Positions 7,507-16,107 of a DNA stretch of 34,437 nt are shown here, in pieces (position 1 is the first letter of the stretch; each line of letters opens with the position of its first letter). Below the pieces are notes generated by a model, which saw only the letters and a list, made by a program, of their open reading frames with translations, searched no databases and had not been told where the DNA came from. The DNA lies in assembly GCA_008081175.1 (NCBI GenBank), contig VMCW01000193.1:1-34437 (forward strand), in the 5' to 3' direction. The stretch comes from Flavobacteriaceae bacterium. Its GTDB lineage: Bacteria > Bacteroidota > Bacteroidia > Flavobacteriales > Flavobacteriaceae. The position numbers and the translations under genes are program-made.

Positions 7507-8635
7507 GTCGTCTTCTTTTTGTTTTTCTATTCGGCTTTTTTTTAGTGTCAAATCGGGTAATATCCTCTAGTCCAACAGCTGTTTCAAAAAGCGCTTCCTC
7601 AGTTGCACTTAAAGGGGTTTCAGCATAAGCCTCTAAACTTCGTGCTTTTTTATTTTCTCTATTAAGCGCTATAATCTCGTTTGCGGATGTTATTGACAGT
7701 TTATGCCAATTGACCCATTCGTCTTTATAGGCATACCACAAGAATCCTTTAAAAATATCCATTTTTTGAAAGACACCCGTCCCTTTTTCCGTGTAAAGTT
7801 TTGTCTCTGTTTTTGGAAAGGCTTTTACTGCAGTTCGATAAGTTTCCAACTCGTAATTCAAACAGCATTTAAGTCGCCCACATTGTCCAGCAAGCTTTTG
7901 GGGGTTTAATGAGAGTCTCTGATATCGAGCTGCAGCTGTGGAAACCGATCTAAAATCGGTTAACCAAGTAGAACAACACAGCTCCCTTCCGCAAGAACCT
8001 ATGCCTCCCAGTCGAGAAGCTTCCTGTCTCAACCCTATTTGACGCATTTCAATACGAATAGAAAACTCTCTAGCCATGTCTTTAATCAGTTGTCTAAAAT
8101 CTACCCGGTGATCTGCGGTATAGTAAAAAGTAGCCTTCTTGCCATCTGCTTGAAATTCAACATCGGAAAGTTTCATGTTGAGTTTTAATGCAATAGCAAG
8201 CTCTCTAGCCCGCTTTTGGACTTGCTCTTCTTTAGCTCTATTTGCCTGCCATAGATCGATTTCTGTTTGATCTGCTAACCGTAAAATAGTCCCTATTCTT
8301 TCACTAGTGGGTTTTACTTTTTTACGCTTCATCTGCACTGCAACCAAAGGCCCAGACAGGGAGACTATCCCTAAATCATATCCTTTTTCTAAGGCCGTGA
8401 TGACCAAATTTCCGGCTCTGAGTATAAGGTTAGTAGGATATCGATAATATTCCTTTCTGCTGTTTTTAAATCGCACCTCAACAAAAGGGACTGTTTTTGT
8501 TCCCTCTGGTGTTTGCATGTTTTCAAGCCAATCAAAAACAGTCAGCTTGTTGCAGCTGCCACTCCCACAACTGCCGTTGTTCCCACATCCTCGTGGAGTT
8601 CCTGTTTTGAAAGTAGAACAGCTGGAACAACTCAT
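7484..8635 (-). CDS. ricT: PSP1-domain protein, RicT/YaaT family
   Basis: This 383-aa protein has a Cys-rich N-terminus (Cys3, 6, 17, 23, 28) and a PSP1 core at about 40-270. The core holds the conserved Cys motifs CGRELCC (215-221) and CGRLKCC (252-258). A long basic tail follows, ending in KPNRKTKRRR. In Bacillus the RicT (YaaT) complex carries Fe-S clusters and influences RNase Y-dependent mRNA processing. Its role in Bacteroidetes is not settled. It is first in a unit with gldH and the PBP1A gene, and its 3' end overlaps the start of gldH. The basic tail may bind RNA, but that is a guess. Confidence 0.85.
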   Translation of the reverse strand: MSCSSCSTFKTGTPRGCGNNGSCGSGSCNKLTVFDWLENMQTPEGTKTVPFVEVRFKNSRKEYYRYPTNLILRAGNLVITALEKGYDLGIVSLSGPLVAVQMKRKKVKPTSERIGTILRLADQTEIDLWQANRAKEEQVQKRARELAIALKLNMKLSDVEFQADGKKATFYYTADHRVDFRQLIKDMAREFSIRIEMRQIGLRQEASRLGGIGSCGRELCCSTWLTDFRSVSTAAARYQRLSLNPQKLAGQCGRLKCCLNYELETYRTAVKAFPKTETKLYTEKGTGVFQKMDIFKGFLWYAYKDEWVNWHKLSITSANEIIALNRENKKARSLEAYAETPLSATEEALFETAVGLEDITRFDTKKKPNRKTKRRRLEKNNKK

Positions 8636-8658
8636 GTAAATTAGACCTATTTAGACAA

Positions 8659-8687
8659 TAAATATACAGGGATTTCTATGAAACCAA
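8659..8687 (-). promoter_or_regulatory. Candidate promoter of ricT-gldH-PBP1A
   Basis: On the minus strand, TTG (8687-8685) is followed after 18 nt by TATATTTA (8666-8659). The latter is one base off TAnnTTTG. It lies 23 nt upstream of the ricT ATG. Confidence 0.4.
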
Positions 8688-8705
8688 TGACAACAAACTC
8701 TTAAT

Positions 8706-9737
8706 TTACTGTTTAAATTTAAGCACCTCAGACCTTCCTTTTTTAAAAATTTTATTACTGTTGTGAGTTCCTTTGCGCAAAGCTTTTTGCTTTTCTTCTG
8801 GCAAGGCAACGATCTCCCTGCAGGCATCTGAGCAGCATTGATTCATCTTTTCCGAACAAGATTCACACTGAATAAACAAGAGGTGACAGGCTTCATTTAC
8901 ACAGTTGACGTGATTGTCACAAGGAGCACCACACTGATGACATTGTGCGATGATGTCTTCAGATATTCGTTCGCCACGGCGTTCATCGAAAACAAAATTT
9001 TTACCTAAAAATTTATTTTCTAACCCTTGATTTTTTACTTGACGAGCATATTCAATAATCCCTCCTTCCAGTTGGTATACCTTTTTAAACCCTTTGTGTT
9101 TGAAATAAGCGGATGCCTTTTCACAGCGAATACCTCCTGTACAATACATCAACAGGTTTTTGTCTTCTTTGTGTTCAGACAAATCTTCCTCAATAATAGG
9201 GAGTGATTCTCTAAAAGTATCAACGTCTGGTGTAATTGCTCCTTTGAAATGCCCAATTTCACTTTCATAGTGATTGCGCATGTCTACACAAACTGTATTG
9301 GGGTCTTCTAACATACGGTTGAAATTTTGGGCGTTCAGATGCTCCCCTTTTTGAGTTACGTCAAAACTACTGTCGTTTAACCCATCAGCTACAATTTTAT
9401 CTCGTACCTTGATTGTGAGTTTTAAAAACGATTTGAGATCTTGTTCAATAGCAATATTCAAACGGACACCTTGTAAAAAGGAGATACTGTCTAAATGACT
9501 TTTAAAAGCTTCAAAATAGGGTGCTGGTACTGAAAGCTGGGCGTTAATCCCTTCTGAAGCTACATAAATACGTCCCAAAACCTCTAATGGATTCCAAGAT
9601 AAAAATAAATGATCTCTAAACAATTTTGGATTGCCAATGTGCGCGTACTGATAAAACGATAGGGTCAGGCGTTCTGTCCCTGCTTGTTCTAACATTTGAG
9701 CTCGTTCTTGCGCACTTAATTTGTTGTACAGTTGCAT
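8706..9737 (-). CDS. trhO: tRNA uridine(34) hydroxylase, rhodanese family
   Basis: This 343-aa enzyme belongs to the YceA/TrhO family, which makes 5-hydroxyuridine at the wobble position of some tRNAs using oxygen. The N-terminal acylphosphatase-like domain is at about 20-125. The rhodanese domain (about 135-235) has the active loop CTGGIRC, with Cys199 and Cys205. The C-terminal domain is rich in Cys: CHQCGAPC, CVNEAC, CESC and CCSDAC lie between 266 and 306 and probably bind zinc. All these are typical of the longer family form. It is monocistronic, with a TACCTTTG -7 box 24 nt upstream of the ATG. Confidence 0.92.
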   Translation of the reverse strand: MQLYNKLSAQERAQMLEQAGTERLTLSFYQYAHIGNPKLFRDHLFLSWNPLEVLGRIYVASEGINAQLSVPAPYFEAFKSHLDSISFLQGVRLNIAIEQDLKSFLKLTIKVRDKIVADGLNDSSFDVTQKGEHLNAQNFNRMLEDPNTVCVDMRNHYESEIGHFKGAITPDVDTFRESLPIIEEDLSEHKEDKNLLMYCTGGIRCEKASAYFKHKGFKKVYQLEGGIIEYARQVKNQGLENKFLGKNFVFDERRGERISEDIIAQCHQCGAPCDNHVNCVNEACHLLFIQCESCSEKMNQCCSDACREIVALPEEKQKALRKGTHNSNKIFKKGRSEVLKFKQ

Positions 9738-9761
9738 GCTATAAACGGTTTAAGTGAAGTG

Positions 9762-9769
9762 CAAAGGTA
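9762..9769 (-). promoter_or_regulatory. -7 promoter box of trhO
   Basis: On the minus strand this is TACCTTTG, a perfect match to TAnnTTTG, 24 nt before the ATG. No good TTG -33 box is seen at standard spacing. Confidence 0.55.
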
Positions 9770-9840
9770 GAAAATTAATGTTCTCCTCATTATGAAAAGG
9801 CTATGGGACAAAAAAGCTGTCTTAACACCTCTTCACTTTC

Positions 9841-10581
9841 CTACTCCTTTAAGCTCAAGGTGATCCATACTTCTCCCTTCTTTTCGAGGTAAAGCATCTT
9901 CCGGAGTATGGAATAACTGTCTATTTCATTTAAGGCTTGTACGAACTCCTCTTCTCTTCGGTTTCTTTCAGCCTCGCAGGCCATTTCTGTAAGGAACAGT
10001 CCTTTAAAAAAAAGCGTATTTTCTATAAGCGCATATTCAGCTCCCCCACTGTTACATGCTGTTTTTAATTGAATCGTGCCTTCAGAAAAAAAAGTCAGTC
10101 CTGTTTCTGCGTCAAATATTGAGGAAACCACGCCATTTTCTGTTCTTATCGAATTAAGGTTCCAGCTGTTGACTAAGTCAGCAGAAATCGGAGGTGTTAA
10201 AATCAAGACAACCTGGTTTGAGGAGTTTAAAAAGACGAGCTTATTATTTTCAAAACGATACGTCAGTTTTGCTTCGCTTAATAAAGATGCTAACTCGGCT
10301 TCTCTTGTATCCTGATCCTGATCCAGGCATCCCATAAGTGTTGTTGCTAATGAAGCAATTTTAAGGGTATTCCCTTCCTGTATATAGTTCCCAAAGATGC
10401 GATTACATCCTGAAGTAAAAGAAAGCGTTTCTTCATCTATAAAAAACGTACCGCCTCCCTCAATGTCCCAATGCCCCAATAGTGACTCTGTTTGAAGTAA
10501 AGGCTCTCCCATATTATTTTCACAAGATTGTAAAAAAAGAGAAAGCCAACAAAAAGGCAAAAGAAATAGGGCAGATTTCAT
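9841..10581 (-). CDS. Lipoprotein with two META/HslJ-like domains
   Basis: This protein is 246 aa from the ATG at 10581. The ORF could extend to 10626, but the later start gives a proper lipoprotein signal, MKSALFLLPFCWLSLFLQSC. Two tandem META-type repeats follow. Each begins with a Trp-containing strand (GHWDIEGG and NSWNLNSI), contains a Cys-Asn pair (SGCNRIFGNY and TACNSGGAEY) and an LMGC or EMAC segment. META domains occur in E. coli HslJ (novobiocin resistance, heat shock) and in many Bacteroidetes lipoproteins of unknown role. It lies 41 nt downstream of the M24 peptidase gene and may be co-transcribed with it. Confidence 0.75.
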   Translation of the reverse strand: MKSALFLLPFCWLSLFLQSCENNMGEPLLQTESLLGHWDIEGGGTFFIDEETLSFTSGCNRIFGNYIQEGNTLKIASLATTLMGCLDQDQDTREAELASLLSEAKLTYRFENNKLVFLNSSNQVVLILTPPISADLVNSWNLNSIRTENGVVSSIFDAETGLTFFSEGTIQLKTACNSGGAEYALIENTLFFKGLFLTEMACEAERNRREEEFVQALNEIDSYSILRKMLYLEKKGEVWITLSLKE

Positions 10582-10622
10582 AAAATTGATTTTATAAACC
10601 AAGACAAATACTATGCCAACCC

Positions 10623-11942
10623 TCAATCCAAATGGGGGTGCTTCTTGCCAATCAAAATTAAATTTGTTTGACGTCCATTGACATAGCGAAAGCCATCTGG
10701 ACCAAAATACCCGGGTTCTTCCAACATCACCCTAACATCCTTTTTCCACTCCTCAATATAAACCTTAGCGTTGAGCTCAATAGCATAAACTGTGTTTTCA
10801 TAAAGAGGGTGTTCTCCAGAACCGGGGATCCCTTCCTGAGCATCCCACATTCCAAAGGTAGTTCCAGCAGAGTGTCCGTAAAGGCCTAATGGATGGGTAT
10901 AAATCTGGGGTCTTAGCCCTGCAGCCTTACTGGATTCCAATGCCATCAATAAGGTTTCGTTACCGCTACGGCCTTTTTTAAAATTATCTGTTAAAGCATC
11001 TTGTACCGCATTTCCCTGACGCAAGGCCTCTTTTAAAAATTCGGGAGCCTCTGTCTCCTCCGGCTTGAGAACATAAGCCAATTCTTGACAGTCTGTATTC
11101 AAAGTCAAATAGGTAATCCCAAAATCGCAATGGACCAAATCCCCTGGCTGAATCACGTCAAATTTAGATTGTCCATCAAAAGCATACAAATCACTGGCGC
11201 CTGTACGCTGAACATCTACTGTAGGGTGAAACCAGGTTTTTAATCCTAATGCCGCTACTTTTTCACGTAACCACCATACCACATCTTCCGTTGTTGTTGC
11301 TCCAGGTGTAATGACTTTTGTTGAAAAAGCTTCGGAGATTATATTATGTGTTATTTCTGTCAACTGACTAAAAAGTGTCATCTCCAAGGGCGTACGCGTT
11401 TCGATCCATCGAACTGCTAGAGTCTCTGCAGAGACAACTCGGTTTTGATATTTCTTTGGCAAGGCCTGCATCATACCTTCATAATCAGTTTTAACTAGAC
11501 CGTCTGCAATACCGTAGTGTTCTGAAGAGTTGATTCCAATTTTTTTCGGGTTTTGACTGACAATATAATCTGCTAAGGCCTTCCATTGGTCCGGCTGTTT
11601 TTCTTTGTCCCAAATGGAGCGAATGTTGTTGCCAAAATTGTAGCGTGTAATGGCTACAGGATCAACCCCGTCTTTGGTTTTAGAAAACACTAAAATGGTT
11701 CTTCTTCTTGCGTTGAGCCACGTCGGGGGAAGTAAGGTTTTAACCACTGGATCTTCGTTGTATTCTCTGGTAATCATTACCCAAAGATCAATATCTTGTT
11801 CTTCCATCAGTTGAGGCAGTAATTTTTGGATACGCTCTTCTTGAATTTGATCAATTAGTGCTGCCCGCTCACGCAGGGGAAGTATGTCTTGTGCAAACAA
11901 TGGGTTCAACACAATAGTGAATAAAAAAAGGAATCGTTTCAT
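10623..11942 (-). CDS. Secreted M24-family metallopeptidase (Xaa-Pro aminopeptidase-like)
   Basis: This 439-aa protein has a signal peptide (MKRFLFLFTIVLNPLFAQ), so it acts in the periplasm or outside. A creatinase-type N-terminal domain (about 30-195) precedes the pita-bread catalytic domain. Metal ligands are visible: the two Asp residues in VHCDFGITYLTLNTDCQ, His in YGHSAGTTFG, Glu in YAIELNAKV and Glu in MLEEPGYFG. Most M24 enzymes cleave Xaa-Pro bonds, but the exact substrate cannot be told from this. It is divergent from recA, with about 105 nt between them. Confidence 0.82.
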   Translation of the reverse strand: MKRFLFLFTIVLNPLFAQDILPLRERAALIDQIQEERIQKLLPQLMEEQDIDLWVMITREYNEDPVVKTLLPPTWLNARRRTILVFSKTKDGVDPVAITRYNFGNNIRSIWDKEKQPDQWKALADYIVSQNPKKIGINSSEHYGIADGLVKTDYEGMMQALPKKYQNRVVSAETLAVRWIETRTPLEMTLFSQLTEITHNIISEAFSTKVITPGATTTEDVVWWLREKVAALGLKTWFHPTVDVQRTGASDLYAFDGQSKFDVIQPGDLVHCDFGITYLTLNTDCQELAYVLKPEETEAPEFLKEALRQGNAVQDALTDNFKKGRSGNETLLMALESSKAAGLRPQIYTHPLGLYGHSAGTTFGMWDAQEGIPGSGEHPLYENTVYAIELNAKVYIEEWKKDVRVMLEEPGYFGPDGFRYVNGRQTNLILIGKKHPHLD

Positions 11943-12002
11943 GTCAAAAATTTTAATCCCTTAAACCTACGAAAAATTGTTAATAATGGAGCTTAAACAG
12001 AC

Positions 12003-12033
12003 TTGGAAGCAGTATGAAGAAACTGTACATTAG
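12003..12033 (+). promoter_or_regulatory. recA promoter
   Basis: TTG (12003-12005) is separated by 20 nt from TACATTAG (12026-12033), one base off TAnnTTTG. The element ends 14 nt before the recA ATG. No LexA-like inverted repeat was noticed. Confidence 0.55.
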
Positions 12034-12047
12034 CCAAAAAGTACGTT

Positions 12048-13055
12048 ATGTCAGATCAAAAAAACGCAAAACTTAAAGCGCTTCAGCTCACCCTAGACAA
12101 ACTGGATAAGACCTATGGCAAAGGTGCGGTTATGAAACTAGGGGATGAAGCAGTAGAAGAAGTAGAAGCTATTCCTTCAGGCTCTCTGGGACTTGACATT
12201 GCTCTGGGTGTAGGAGGCTATCCTCGTGGGCGAGTCATTGAAATATATGGCCCTGAATCTTCAGGAAAGACGACCTTAACCTTGCACGCTATTGCAGAAT
12301 GTCAAAAACAAGGAGGAATTGCTGCCTTCATTGATGCTGAACATGCTTTTGACCGTTTTTATGCAGAAAAGTTGGGTGTTGATGTTGGAGAACTGATCAT
12401 CTCTCAGCCTGATCACGGTGAGCAAGCCTTAGAAATAGCAGACAACTTGATTCGTTCAGGAGCTATCGATATTGTGGTAGTAGACTCCGTAGCGGCGCTC
12501 ACTCCAAAAAGTGAAATAGAAGGCGAAATGGGAGATTCTAAAATGGGACTCCATGCTCGCTTGATGTCTCAAGCATTGAGGAAACTGACCGCCTCCATAA
12601 GTAAAACAAATTGTACTGTGTTTTTCATTAATCAGTTGCGAGAAAAAATTGGAGTAATGTTTGGCAACCCAGAAACTACTACAGGGGGAAATGCTTTAAA
12701 ATTTTATGCTTCCGTTCGCCTAGACATCCGCAGATCTACTCAGATTAAAAGTTCTGAGGCAGAAGTTATGGGTAACAAAACACGCGTAAAGGTGGTTAAA
12801 AACAAAGTGGCTCCTCCCTTCCGAACCACAGAGTTTGACATCATGTACGGAGAAGGAATTTCAAAAATTGGAGAAATCATTGACCTTGGAGTAAATTATG
12901 AAATCATCAAGAAAAGTGGTTCATGGTTTAGTTACGGAGACACTAAAATAGGGCAAGGTCGTGATGCTGTTAAAACACTACTCGAAGACAACCCAGAGTT
13001 AATGGAGGAGCTGGAGAAAAAAATAATGGAGACACTCAAAGAGTTGAATTCCTAA
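12048..13055 (+). CDS. recA: Recombinase RecA
   Basis: This 335-aa RecA pairs homologous DNA strands and triggers the SOS response. Walker A is GPESSGKT (68-75), Walker B is in DIVVVDSVAAL, loop L2 is around MFGNPETTTGGNALKF, and FINQLREKIG is intact. The C-terminal tail is acidic (ELMEELEKKIMETLKELN) but a little shorter than in E. coli, as is usual in Bacteroidetes. It is transcribed alone, and its TAA overlaps the stop of the convergent acyltransferase gene in the 4-nt string CTAA. Confidence 0.98.
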   Translation: MSDQKNAKLKALQLTLDKLDKTYGKGAVMKLGDEAVEEVEAIPSGSLGLDIALGVGGYPRGRVIEIYGPESSGKTTLTLHAIAECQKQGGIAAFIDAEHAFDRFYAEKLGVDVGELIISQPDHGEQALEIADNLIRSGAIDIVVVDSVAALTPKSEIEGEMGDSKMGLHARLMSQALRKLTASISKTNCTVFFINQLREKIGVMFGNPETTTGGNALKFYASVRLDIRRSTQIKSSEAEVMGNKTRVKVVKNKVAPPFRTTEFDIMYGEGISKIGEIIDLGVNYEIIKKSGSWFSYGDTKIGQGRDAVKTLLEDNPELMEELEKKIMETLKELNS

Positions 13056-13831
13056 GGAAGCCCTTTTATTTTTTTCCACAGTTGAATCGCTTGAACAGCA
13101 CTTTGTTTGGGATCGTCCAAAAGTTCTGATTTAATTTTTTTATGTGTTTTCTCAGCTAGAGGTTCAATGTCAACTTCTGTTTTTCCTTCTACAGAAATCA
13201 CCTTCAACGCTTTTACTCGTAATGCCCCCCCGTAACCATAAGTGGTATACCAAGGGAATTTTCGTTTACAGTCATAAAAAACCATTGGAAAAAGGGGTAG
13301 CTGATGTTCTATTGCTAATTTAAATGCGCCCTTTTTAAAAGGATTTAATAAAACCGTTTCGTCCGTATATTCTTTTTCAGGAAAAATACAAATACTGTAC
13401 CCCTTGTCAATCACTTTTCGTGCGCGTTCATAAACTTCAAACCGGCTTTTGGCACTACTTCTATCCACCATAATGGCCGCACGTTTATACAAATATCCAA
13501 ATACTGGAATTTTTACAATCTCTTTCTTTCCAACAAAAACAAAAGGTGTTTTACGCATTCGTAACATGAGCATGATGTCTATATAACTAGAGTGGTTGGC
13601 GATTAAAATCATACTTTGCCCCTCTGGGGGGAAATCTGATATACGCTCAACCCAAAATCCTGAGCCAAAAAGAACCCATGGAGACCAAATGTTTCGTGCT
13701 ACCCAATAGACAACTCGATATCCATTAGGAAACAAAAGACAAAGAGCCAATGGGAAAAAGAAAACTAGGACAGGAAGGGCCGTTAGTATGTAAAACCAGA
13801 TCCGCCAAAAAACCAACAGGAGCTTTCTCAT
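13052..13831 (-). CDS. 1-acyl-sn-glycerol-3-phosphate acyltransferase-like (PlsC family)
   Basis: This 259-aa membrane-bound enzyme should acylate lysophosphatidic acid in phospholipid synthesis. Hydrophobic segments lie at about 5-35. The catalytic HX4D motif is intact as NHSSYID (His80, Asp85). Motif II is weakly seen in VDRSSAKSRF. Motif III, usually FPEGTR, is FPEKEYTDE (150-158) here, so the EG(T/S)R signature is not canonical. It is most likely a PlsC-family member, but the acceptor could be another lysolipid. It converges with recA. On the minus strand a TATCTTTG box lies only 4 nt before the ATG. Confidence 0.82.
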   Translation of the reverse strand: MRKLLLVFWRIWFYILTALPVLVFFFPLALCLLFPNGYRVVYWVARNIWSPWVLFGSGFWVERISDFPPEGQSMILIANHSSYIDIMLMLRMRKTPFVFVGKKEIVKIPVFGYLYKRAAIMVDRSSAKSRFEVYERARKVIDKGYSICIFPEKEYTDETVLLNPFKKGAFKLAIEHQLPLFPMVFYDCKRKFPWYTTYGYGGALRVKALKVISVEGKTEVDIEPLAEKTHKKIKSELLDDPKQSAVQAIQLWKKIKGLP

Positions 13832-13835
13832 TATT

Positions 13836-13843
13836 CAAAGATA
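13836..13843 (-). promoter_or_regulatory. -7-like box directly before the plsC-like ATG
   Basis: On the minus strand this is TATCTTTG (TAnnTTTG), 4 nt before the ATG at 13831. If used, transcription would start at or within the first codon, giving a leaderless mRNA. No -33 box is clear. Confidence 0.4.
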
Positions 13844-13919
13844 TTGATTCTAGTAGAGCTTCCTCCCTCTTATTGAAAAACTAAAAGTATGCTGATAAGA
13901 CAAAATGTCTAAACGAGAG

Positions 13920-13950
13920 TTGCACTCCTATTCGAGGAAACGTACCTTTG
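13920..13950 (+). promoter_or_regulatory. trpS promoter
   Basis: TTG (13920-13922), a 20-nt spacer and TACCTTTG (13943-13950) fit the Bacteroidetes -33/-7 consensus perfectly. The box ends 14 nt before the trpS ATG, so the leader is predicted to be under 10 nt. Confidence 0.7.
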
Positions 13951-13964
13951 TTTAAATTTAAAAA

Positions 13965-14933
13965 ATGGCACGGATTTTAACAGGTGTACAGTCTACAGGA
14001 ACTCCCCATTTGGGGAACCTATTGGGTGCAGTACTTCCAGCAATTGAAATGGCAAAAGCAACGGAGGACGACTCTTTTCTCTTTATTGCCGATTTACACT
14101 CCCTCACCCAAATCAAAAATGGAGAAACCCTTCGTGAAAATACTTTTTCTACTGCTGCTACTTGGTTGGCTTGTGGTCTAGATATAGAAAAAACACATTT
14201 TTACAAACAGAGTGACGTAAGCGAAGTTACTGAACTGGCCTGGTACCTCAACTGTTTCTTTCCCTACCAACGTCTTACGCTGGCACACTCTTTTAAAGAC
14301 AAATCCGAATCTCTAGCTGATGTAAACAGCGGATTGTTTACCTATCCAATGCTCATGGCTGCAGATATTTTATTGTATGATGCAGAAATTGTCCCCGTTG
14401 GAAAAGATCAATTGCAACACCTTGAAATTACAAGGGATGTTGCCTCTCGTTTCAACCATCAGATGGGAGAAACTTTTGTAATCCCCAAGGCCAAAATTCA
14501 GGAAGACACCCAATTCATCCCGGGTACCGATGGTCAAAAAATGAGTAAGTCTAAAAACAACACCATTAATGTTTTTCTTCCCGAAAAACAACTTAGAAAA
14601 CAGGTGATGGGTATACAGACAGACAGTACTCCTTTAGAAGAGCCAAAAGACCCAGACAAATGTAACGTTTATGCCTTATACGCTTTACTTGCTCCTGCCT
14701 CATCTGTTCAGGCACTACGTTCTCAATACCTTGCTGGAGGAATGGGCTATGGTCATGCAAAACAACAACTTTTTGAATTAATTTTAGAACGTTTCTCTAA
14801 GGAACGAGAGCAGTACGATTATTTCCACAAACAACCAGAAGAAGTTTATATCGCGCTTGCGAAAGGAGCAGAAAAGGCTCGCAAAGTAGCACAAGAAGTC
14901 TTGTTAAGAGTCCGAGATCGTATCGGATATTAG
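13965..14933 (+). CDS. trpS: Tryptophanyl-tRNA synthetase
   Basis: This 322-aa class I synthetase charges tRNA-Trp. The HIGH-type motif is PHLGN (14-18) in TGVQSTGTPHLGN, and the KMSKS loop is at 192-196. ADLHSL, PVGKDQLQHLE and the dimer-type tryptophan pocket are conserved. The length is normal for bacterial TrpS. It is transcribed alone from a consensus promoter. Its stop overlaps the dprA stop in the 4-nt string TTAG. Confidence 0.97.
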   Translation: MARILTGVQSTGTPHLGNLLGAVLPAIEMAKATEDDSFLFIADLHSLTQIKNGETLRENTFSTAATWLACGLDIEKTHFYKQSDVSEVTELAWYLNCFFPYQRLTLAHSFKDKSESLADVNSGLFTYPMLMAADILLYDAEIVPVGKDQLQHLEITRDVASRFNHQMGETFVIPKAKIQEDTQFIPGTDGQKMSKSKNNTINVFLPEKQLRKQVMGIQTDSTPLEEPKDPDKCNVYALYALLAPASSVQALRSQYLAGGMGYGHAKQQLFELILERFSKEREQYDYFHKQPEEVYIALAKGAEKARKVAQEVLLRVRDRIGY

Positions 14934-16027
14934 ATCAGTTCATAATACTTTCCTGGAAGAGCACGTACAACTCCTTTCATTTCGAGTTGCAACAGCAAGG
15001 CGGCAGTCGTACTTATTTTTTGTTGTGTTTGTAAAGCAAGTCCATCCAAATGAATTTTAGAGTGGGCTTTTAGCTCATTTACTACCCTTTTTTCCTTAGG
15101 TGTCAGTTCTACAAAGAGTGCTTTCTGAACTGTTTTTTGTTGTTCTTGATTTTCCCACCCCAACGCATCTAAAAGCTGTTTGGGATCTGAAAGCAACTGT
15201 GCTTTTTGTTCCACGATCAGATGATGACATCCTTTGCTTTTATAATCGGAATACCGTCCTGGTACGGCAAAAAGCTCTCGCCCGTACTGGTGTGCTAAAT
15301 TTGCCGTATTCATACTTCCTACTTTAAGACCAGATTCTATTACTACTGTAGCATGTGCCATCCCGGCTATCAACCGATTCCTTCTTGGAAAATTGGTTTT
15401 TCGAAATGTCGCTTCGGGTAAGAAATCCGTAACTATAGCCCCCCTTTTCTTTATTGAATTTGAAAGTTTCTGATGGTTGGGTGGGTAAAGTTGATCCAAT
15501 CCGTGCGCAAGACAAGCAACTGTTTCAAGTCCGTGATGCAATGCTGATTGATGAGCGATACGATCAATCCCCCTTGCTAAACCGGAACAGATGATTGGAT
15601 TATAAGGGGATAAAACTTCCACCAATTGTTCGCAAAAAGCCCTCCCATGTGGGGTGTTTTGACGGGTTCCTACAATACTAATTATTTTGCGTTTTTTGAA
15701 CTGGGGTATTCCTTGATAAAAAAGAAGCAAAGGTGCGTCAGGACAATAGCTTAAAGGCAAAGGATAGTTCGTGCTTCCATAAACCAAAAAAGCAACTGCA
15801 TATCTGTCTAACATTTCCACTTGCTGTGCTACAAGGGACCGGTACTTTTCCCAGTTTGCTAGTTCATAACATATTGCTTCCCCTAAACCTGCAACGGTTC
15901 TCCACTCTTTGGGTTTGGCTTTAAAAATGGCTGTGGCACTACCGAAATGCGTAAGGAGTTTGTGGCTTCGGTTCCAGCCTATCCCCTGTAGGTTTTCAAG
16001 AAGCAGTAAAGCTTCGAGTTCTGACAT
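14930..16027 (-). CDS. dprA: DNA-processing protein DprA
   Basis: This 365-aa protein loads RecA on incoming single-stranded DNA during natural transformation. The N-terminal helical (SAM/HhH-like) region is at about 1-75. A Rossmann-fold core at about 105-285 has SIVGTRQNTPHG, ICSGLARGIDRIAHQSAL, FPRRNRLIAG and ELFAVPGRY. A C-terminal winged helix (about 305-365) has KIHLDGLALQTQQKIS and ends in LPGKYYEL. All landmark motifs are present. Competence genes are not otherwise seen in this window. It converges with trpS and diverges from the HU/SPOR gene. Confidence 0.95.
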   Translation of the reverse strand: MSELEALLLLENLQGIGWNRSHKLLTHFGSATAIFKAKPKEWRTVAGLGEAICYELANWEKYRSLVAQQVEMLDRYAVAFLVYGSTNYPLPLSYCPDAPLLLFYQGIPQFKKRKIISIVGTRQNTPHGRAFCEQLVEVLSPYNPIICSGLARGIDRIAHQSALHHGLETVACLAHGLDQLYPPNHQKLSNSIKKRGAIVTDFLPEATFRKTNFPRRNRLIAGMAHATVVIESGLKVGSMNTANLAHQYGRELFAVPGRYSDYKSKGCHHLIVEQKAQLLSDPKQLLDALGWENQEQQKTVQKALFVELTPKEKRVVNELKAHSKIHLDGLALQTQQKISTTAALLLQLEMKGVVRALPGKYYELI

Positions 16028-16099
16028 AGTTAAAGATTTGGTTTACTAAGATAACAAAGGTTCTTTTTTGGGGTTTTACTTTTTATAGCATTATTTTAT

Positions 16100-16107
16100 T
16101 ATTTTTG
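16100..16107 (+). promoter_or_regulatory. -7-like box directly before the HU/SPOR gene
   Basis: TATTTTTG matches TAnnTTTG and ends 5 nt before the ATG at 16113. If used, the transcript is nearly leaderless. The nearest upstream T-rich candidates (TTTTAC at 16074-16079) are a weak -33. Confidence 0.4.

Noticed and set aside
9771..9840. Possible terminator after the double-META gene (GACA...TGTC around a T-run)
   Set aside because: The stem is only 4 bp and the T-run is in the loop, not after the stem.
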